This document shows positions 58,539 to 64,000 of a DNA stretch of 64,000 nt, one piece after another. The DNA is from Branchiostoma floridae (Eukaryota > Chordata > Leptocardii > Amphioxiformes > Branchiostomatidae). A program made the position numbers and the translations under genes. The notes beneath the pieces were generated by a model. That model was not told the origin of the DNA. It made no database searches and worked only from the letters and a program-made list of their open reading frames with translations. Within the stretch, counting starts at the first letter, position 1, and each line of letters opens with the position of its first letter. The stretch spans positions 31,511,470-31,575,469 of the forward strand of contig NC_049980.1 in NCBI RefSeq assembly GCF_000003815.2. Direction: 5' to 3'.

Positions 58539-58700
58539 TACATACACAGATATAACACATAAAACACATAGACAGTACATGTCACAAGCAGGATACACAC
58601 CACTCACATAGGCACATAAATACACTCATATCACACACACATACACACACACACAAACACACACATTACACACAGGGCACACGTAACACGCAGGGCACAC
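58372..58700. repeat. CA microsatellite
   Basis: (CA)n with interspersed TATA and CATA units. Confidence 0.92.
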
Positions 58701-58821
58701 ATCACTTTTCTTTTTGTTTCTTTGTTTTTGTGTTTGTTGTCTGGGCTTTGAGTCAACCCGGGGGAGGACAACGACAAGCTGCTTCCCAGCCGATAGACCT
58801 GTGGCCAGGCGAGCCCTCGGG

Positions 58822-58910
58822 AGGACTAGTGACACACCAGGGTTGGACTAGTGACACACCAGGGTTGGACTAGTGACACACCAGGGTTGGACTAGTGACA
58901 CACCAGGGTT
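58822..58910. repeat. 22-bp minisatellite, four copies
   Basis: GACTAGTGACACACCAGGGT plus TG, repeated four times with almost no change. Confidence 0.92.
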
Positions 58911-58999
58911 AGACGGGCTTTGTGCAGTTATATTATCCATCTGGGTGGGATTGAACTGGTCAGATGGATTGAATATATAGATATGCATTTTAGCTTTTC

Positions 59000-59429
59000 A
59001 AATTCAAATTTGAATTTATATCTTTAATTTTCAATTTTTTTAGATAATTGAAGTCTGTCTTTGGACTTTTTGCCATGTTTTCTCCATTTTTCTTGATTCT
59101 GCCAGGATTTTAGCCAACGCTTTTTAGGCAGTTAAAGCTTTTCAAATATTTGAAAAGAAATGTTACGAAAAAAACGAAAGTCAGAGTAGTTGGAATGTCT
59201 CTCCGCTGTATCCTTGTTGATCTGCTACTTTTCTGACTGGGGAGATGAGAGGCTGAAGGGGTACTTGGCTTTCCACTAGGTTCGGTCCACTTCTGTCAAC
59301 ATCTTAAGGAAATTTCAAATAATATTATATGATAACACACTTTCCTGTGTCTGAAAATTACCTAGTAATCTTTTCTTCAGAAAGTTACTCTTTATAATCA
59401 CTTATGCCAAAAACAGCCTGTCATATTTT
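59000..59429. other. Unassigned sequence
   Basis: Nothing recognised. Confidence 0.35.
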
Positions 59430-59990
59430 ATTGCTCTGTATTGAACTAACCTCTGTACAGCCTCTTGTCGCCACTTAAAGTGATACTGTAACTATAGGCA
59501 AAAACACAAACGTTTTTATCATTTTGTCTCACAAATGCTCTCATTGTGCAAGAGCGTGAGTTTTCTGCCAAAGTGAATGCTGTGGTGTGAATTAAAGACC
59601 GAGAGTTTTCTGTATTAGCTTTTACGCCTTTGTCTTTCCAAGACTCTGAATATAGACAAGCTGCAAAATCACATATCATATATTTGTATTGTGTTCCTCC
59701 GGATGTGTAATCACTGCATTATTGCCCTGCATTGAGCCAACCTCTGTACAGCCTTTTGGCGCCACTTAAAGTGATACTGTAACTATAGGAAAAAAAAACA
59801 TCATTTTGTCTTACAGACGCAAATGCTCGCATTGTGCAATAGCATCTTTCACAAAGTTGTCTGGCCTACTGAATATCATGGCGTGAATGAAAGATCGAGA
59901 ATTTTATGTATTTGTCTTTCCAAGACTCTTCATGTAGACGTGCTGCAAAAATCTCATATTGTAGAATCATATCATATCATAGGTTTTGTG
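59430..59990. repeat. 291-bp tandem duplication
   Basis: CCTCTGTACAGCC, then GCCACTTAAAGTGATACTGT and TGTCTTTCCAAGACTCT, occur in both halves (anchors 59450 and 59741). The copies have diverged noticeably. Confidence 0.8.
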
Positions 59991-61064
59991 TAAGAAATGC
60001 CAGAATTCCTTTAAGATCTACGCAATTTTGGTCCGTCTACACTTGTTGTATTTTTTTTTCTGCCTGCCAAACTCTCTCTCATTGGGTGCAGTTTTTCCAT
60101 TATCCAAAGGGTTTATGCATCTGTGTGAATAAAGACATTATAACCGGTAACCTGTGTGTTTGTCGTCTGTTTCAACCCAATATGCAATGTAATAGCGTTA
60201 AGAGTCCTGCTGCTGCCCACTGTAGTCTGGCTAAAATCGCGCCCCTGGCGGCCGGCCTAATTACATAATGCTACAACGTTAAGAGTCCTGCTGCTGTTCA
60301 CTGAAGATCAGACATGTCGTGCAGAAGCCAGTCAGTTAACACTCGTTCTCATTGAAATGTCGAAAATGGCCTTTTTTTGGTCGAAAAATAAATAGGCTTT
60401 ATTTTCGGTGAAAACTACCTGGTTGTTTAGGAAAATTCCTCTTTTAACCAAAGCCAAAAAATGGCAACGTATTAGTTTCGGTCCCATTGGTAATGCATTA
60501 CAGGGCAGGTAACAAACGTTACCAGTAACGTTTCTTACAACAGTAGACTTTACTCTGTTTTCTTCGAAAGGGCTTACCTTATTGACTACATCATTTAGCT
60601 ATAAGTGGACGTCATTAGAGGCATTTAAAAAGTGGGCAGATTTTTTACACCTGGTCAAGTAGAAAGGTTAGACAGCATCGAACAATGGTAACAGCCGACA
60701 CTAAACAGAGACGGGGGCCGATACGGATACCGCCTGCATTTATGATTCGTTACTCGAGTCACGTGTCTCTAAGTCAGGTCATCAGAGTAAGTGAATCATC
60801 ACTCCTGAAGAAGGTCGACGGAAGTGCGACTGAAAATTCGAGGTAAGCAAATTTTGGTGTTGTATGACAGTGGAAAATCTTCAATAGTGACCTTTTCCTT
60901 CTTTCATCCGTTTTTTTATGGACCGACCTTTCTCGAATTCTTATGGCCTTTGATTTTGCTTTCAGAGTCTGTTATTTAGGGGCATGTTATGTACATGGCA
61001 TAAGATTTCTTTCTAAATATGGTATGAATAAGACCCGCAACTATATCCCCCGAGTGAAAAGTCA
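59991..61064. other. Unassigned sequence with a possible retroelement trace
   Basis: A short near-repeat GCGTTAAGAGTCCTGCTGCTG occurs at about 60195 and 60271. CTGAAGAAGGTCGACGGAAG, then TGCGACTGAAAATTC, at about 60808 resembles a motif found in terminal regions of Penelope-like or DIRS-like elements, but it is too short to call. Confidence 0.3.
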
Positions 61065-61226
61065 TCATGACGCCATCTGGCCACCAGTAGAGGGTCAGCT
61101 CACCTCCTTGGTGGTAACAGAACACAATTTTTGGCCTATGAAGTTTTCTATAGTTAAGGACAACAAGGTGACTCCTTTTTACCCCTACGTCGTTGATATT
61201 CTGTGGGCTTGTGGGTAATCAAGTAC
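61065..61226 (+). promoter_or_regulatory. Upstream part of a plus-strand zinc-finger promoter
   Basis: TGACGCCATCTGGCCACC and TTGTGGGTAATCAAGTACA match, in the opposite orientation, sequence upstream of the first exon of gene B. It appears to be the left half of the promoter block that resumes at 63190. Confidence 0.5.
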
Positions 61227-61393
61227 AGTAGACACCAACTAATTGCATCACGGCCATTGGAATTTTCATAAAATCCTGGAAACACAAATCATTTCCATTC
61301 ACTCCATTGTGAATAGAGTGGCATAATCGCATCATCCATGACCATGATGTCATACATCGAACATTTGGGTAGAATATCGTCAGGTCACATCGC

Positions 61394-62655
61394 AGAGGGT
61401 CTGCATGCCTTTTTCCGTTAAGCGTTACGAGCCATTTTAATTCACCGTTAATCGTTACCGACCCGCTCTAATTCAACGTTAACCGTTATCGGTATATTCT
61501 TCGTGAAGCGTTATTGGTCGTTTTAATTCAACGTTAATCGTTATTTGTTATCCCGAATTCACCGTTAAGCGTTACCAAGAAATTCTTCGTAACCCGTTAT
61601 ACACACGAAGTCTAATGCCAGATAGAACCTCTGAGAATGCAGGAAATGGCGTTTCAAAGGGTCCATATTTCAAAATTTCTCCGAGCCTCCCGGCCTTCGG
61701 CTCTGGACAGGGTAAAATATGTTGCGGAAGCGTTGCCCTCAAAAACTTTATCACTCATACAGATTTCAGTGTCAAGCTTAGTTTCGGGCAAAAAGTACTC
61801 CTAGAATGCAGAAAATGAGGTTTCTCCCTTGCGACGGCTTGCGCTTTGGCGCTTACGACGACATTGCGAAAATATGTTAGGGGCGTGGGTTTTCGCACAA
61901 AAAAACTTTTCTCTCTAAGAAAATGTTATATCTGATTTAGCTTCGTCTTACAGCAAAATCTGTCCTTCAAAAGGCAGTAAATGGCGTTTCAGACGGTCCA
62001 GATTTTAAAATTTCCCCGGACTTATATTGCAACGTCTCCTGCCTTCCGAGCTCGAATCGAAATGTTAAAATATGTCGGGGGCTCTGGGGGTGGACCCGGT
62101 GGAGGCCAAAGCTATAACCATGTGTAATTTGATAAAAATTTCAAAATCAACCTAGCTTAGTCGGTTGGCAAAATTTTGCCGAAAAATGCAGGAAATAGCA
62201 TTTAAGAGGGTCTTGATTTTAAAATTTTCCCGGGGGAGCATACCCCCGAAACCCCCCGGGATGCGTCGCGCCTTCGGCGCTCTATGTGCTGAAACAATAG
62301 TTCAATCCCTCCATAAGAAATTTGCTGCCGCCGTCTCTGTGGCGGGCCGGGAACTCTAGATCCGCCTCCGTCAATTTACAGATGTCATGGACATTGTCCT
62401 TGTCATTCCTCCGGGTTCTGGGCACCTTTTGCTTCTCAAAATGTCATTAGTCGGATATTTTCACCCATTGATATAACTACTCTAGCGCTGTATGAATAGG
62501 AATGCACGTCAATGTTACTTAATTGTTATGCGTTGTAACTCCTTCTGAATTTACCGTTAAGCGTTAGCGGGCCTCCCGAATTTACCGTTAAGCGTTACCG
62601 GGCCTCCTGAATTCACCGTTAAGCGTTACCAAGACCCCCCCATGCAGACCCTCAT
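61394..62655. mobile_element. Foldback element with GAGGGTCTGCATG ends
   Basis: GAGGGTCTGCATG near 61397 is mirrored by CATGCAGACCCTC near 62641. ATCGCA follows or precedes each end, a likely target duplication. Both subterminal zones are made of CCGTTAAGCGTTACC iterations, many on the left (61418-61600) and three on the right (62566-62630). The interior has no recognisable transposase. Confidence 0.65.
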
Positions 62656-63189
62656 CGCATACTGACCCGGAAATTTGTGATAGAAAGCAAGGAAAAAAAT
62701 CGACGATGAACTAACAGCGGCCTTTACAAACCGGCAAACGCATCAGATCGCCCAAACTGTCGAAATTGCCCCTGAAATGGTCACAAACAATGTCAATGCG
62801 GTTTCCATCGAAAATCACGTTGAGTGCCGGTACGCCGTCGGGTCCACAAAGCGGCAGGTCAAAGTACTGCAAGACATGGGGTTTGTCCGATGGGGGAAAG
62901 CCAGAAAACATTAATGAAGTTGTCTGTTTCTTGTCAAAAAGAATGCCGTTTCCATTGGAAATCACGTCGAGTGCCGGTGGTTGGACCTGGCGTCGGCACC
63001 ACAAAAGAACCCACAGCGGCTCATCATCCGACAACACCGGGACGCAGACGCAGCTCTTTTATGCCTTTTATCAACGTCTATGCCGACTTCTTATTGTTAG
63101 ACAACTTCCTGTCCTCAATAAAAATGGGTCTCTAGTTGCCTTCTGTCTCATTCTTTTTGAGTTCATGGCCCAGTGCGCTACGTCCCTTA
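62656..63189 (-). other. Region with an unassigned 108-codon open frame
   Basis: A minus-strand frame at 62711-63037 contains a 147-bp internal repeat: VPALNVIFDGNRI and PPALDVISNGNGI are homologous segments. I do not recognise the protein. There are no splice or promoter signals that I can tie to it. It could be a fragment of a repeated-domain gene carried by the inserted segment. Confidence 0.3.
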
Positions 63190-63351
63190 TCACGTACAAG
63201 AAATTGATCCATGACTATTACTTCCGGGTCATCTACAAGGCATTTCCGCACGTCAGTGTGTAGCAAAAAGACGCCGGAGACTTTCTCTCATCTTTCCTGT
63301 CGAGACGCCAGTTCCCGAGTCCGAGCTGTTCTAGTCGCAGATAACTGTCAG
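63190..63351 (+). promoter_or_regulatory. First exon and promoter of a plus-strand zinc-finger gene
   Basis: The conserved block in opposite orientation: GTACAAGAAATTGATCC, ETS-type ACTTCCGGGT (63220-63229), GCATTTCCGCACG, GAGACGCCAGTTCCCGAG and the donor CTGTCAG|GTAAGC (last exon base 63351). Sequence after it aligns with the first-intron start of genes A and C, so a zinc-finger coding exon is expected to the right of this window. Confidence 0.72.
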
Positions 63352-64000
63352 GTAAGCAGTGTTGACTGTGTACGACTGTGTAACGATGTCGAAGTAACCA
63401 TTTTCCAATGGTATATAGTGTGTTGTTGGTATATAGTGTGTATAGTGCGCAGGGCGATGAATGTGTGACAAGAAGCATTCTTTACGTACTCAGTCTCAGG
63501 GAATTTGGGACATGCGTTGTCTTCCAAATTTAAAAGGTACAAAACTTCATCAAACGATACAATACAATTTAGAATCTTTATAACTTCTAACACAGTACAG
63601 GTGGTCGAGTCCTGCTCAGTGCCATTTTAACCCAGTAGCACACAAATAGGTTTTATAAAACCTCCTTGGTAAAATGCAGAAGATATGATGTCGCGTCTAA
63701 GCAGCGTCACTTCCCGGCGGCATTGTCTGTCAACTCGCGTCTTGCGAAGAAACAATGGTCGATCATATGCCGCTGGCGTCTTAGATAGTGGAAATCCGAC
63801 TTTCATGCAAACAACGCCTTTGTTAACCTCTTGAATCACAATCCACAGGACAGAAAATATGTTTATATTATTAGCTTGTACGTCCGCGAACGTACATGTA
63901 ACTTACTACTGAAGTTACTACAGAAGAAGCTTACTGCATCATGAGCACATGGTTTCTGTAAGTGCACGGTCACATAGGTCACGTGCGATCTCTGTGCGTC
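63352..64000 (+). other. Start of the intron of the plus-strand zinc-finger gene
   Basis: CAATTTAGAATCTTTATAAC, then CTAACACAGTAC and GAGTCCTGCTCAGTGCCATT, correspond to the A/C intron words near 12340-12420 and 22905-22980. The rest is not assigned. Confidence 0.45.

Overview
This window looks like nuclear DNA of a cephalochordate (amphioxus, Branchiostoma). The argument rests on recognition, not on a search: a type II membrane C-type lectin with repeated QLSTTVDALKR coiled-coil units, tandem C2H2 zinc-finger genes whose coding part is one long exon, and many small foldback elements ending in CTCCAAGCAGAGG. Spliced genes, AATAAA signals, LINE and SINE remnants and long CA tracts rule out a prokaryote. 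The species cannot be fixed. A 100-base N gap sits at 45541-45640.

The backbone is a tandem cluster of six C2H2 zinc-finger genes, all on the minus strand, called here A (CDS 8110-9513), B (15220-16053), C (19585-20568), D (25356-27113), E (42936-44171) and F (50239-51063). Each has the same plan: a short non-coding first exon with a CCGGAAGT-type promoter element and a CAG|GTAAGG donor, a 1.5-3 kb intron, an acceptor about 10-16 bases before the ATG, a roughly 25-residue leader (MATTKS...RGSVGGF..LHRC), and 9 to 20 near-identical fingers with TGEKPY linkers. A 1-2 kb 3' UTR follows, with a conserved AATAAA-type signal. No KRAB, SCAN, BTB or ZAD domain is encoded. A and C share one intron type. 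B, D, E and F share another, with a TGTAGCCGGCC hairpin and a CA tract. The order A-B then C-D points to duplication of a two-gene block of about 11-12 kb. A seventh, damaged first exon lies at 41331-41560. An eighth, in opposite orientation, lies at 63190-63351 and should serve a gene beyond the right edge.

Between D and E sits an unrelated four-exon gene for a membrane C-type lectin (minus, 34549-39228). Right of F, divergently transcribed from F's promoter region, is a four-exon gene for a 150-residue protein with a mitochondrial-type leader (plus, 53663-56572) that I do not recognise.

The rest is mostly mobile and repetitive DNA: a 5'-truncated L1-type LINE with target-site duplications that landed at the start codon of gene D, CR1-like LINE tails, a tRNA-derived SINE, nested terminal-inverted-repeat elements at 30.4-31.5 kb, a 24-bp satellite of about 52 units at 31.7-33.0 kb, several minisatellites, and many foldback elements, some with clear target-site duplications. 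The first 6 kb and the 57-63 kb region hold no gene that I can support.
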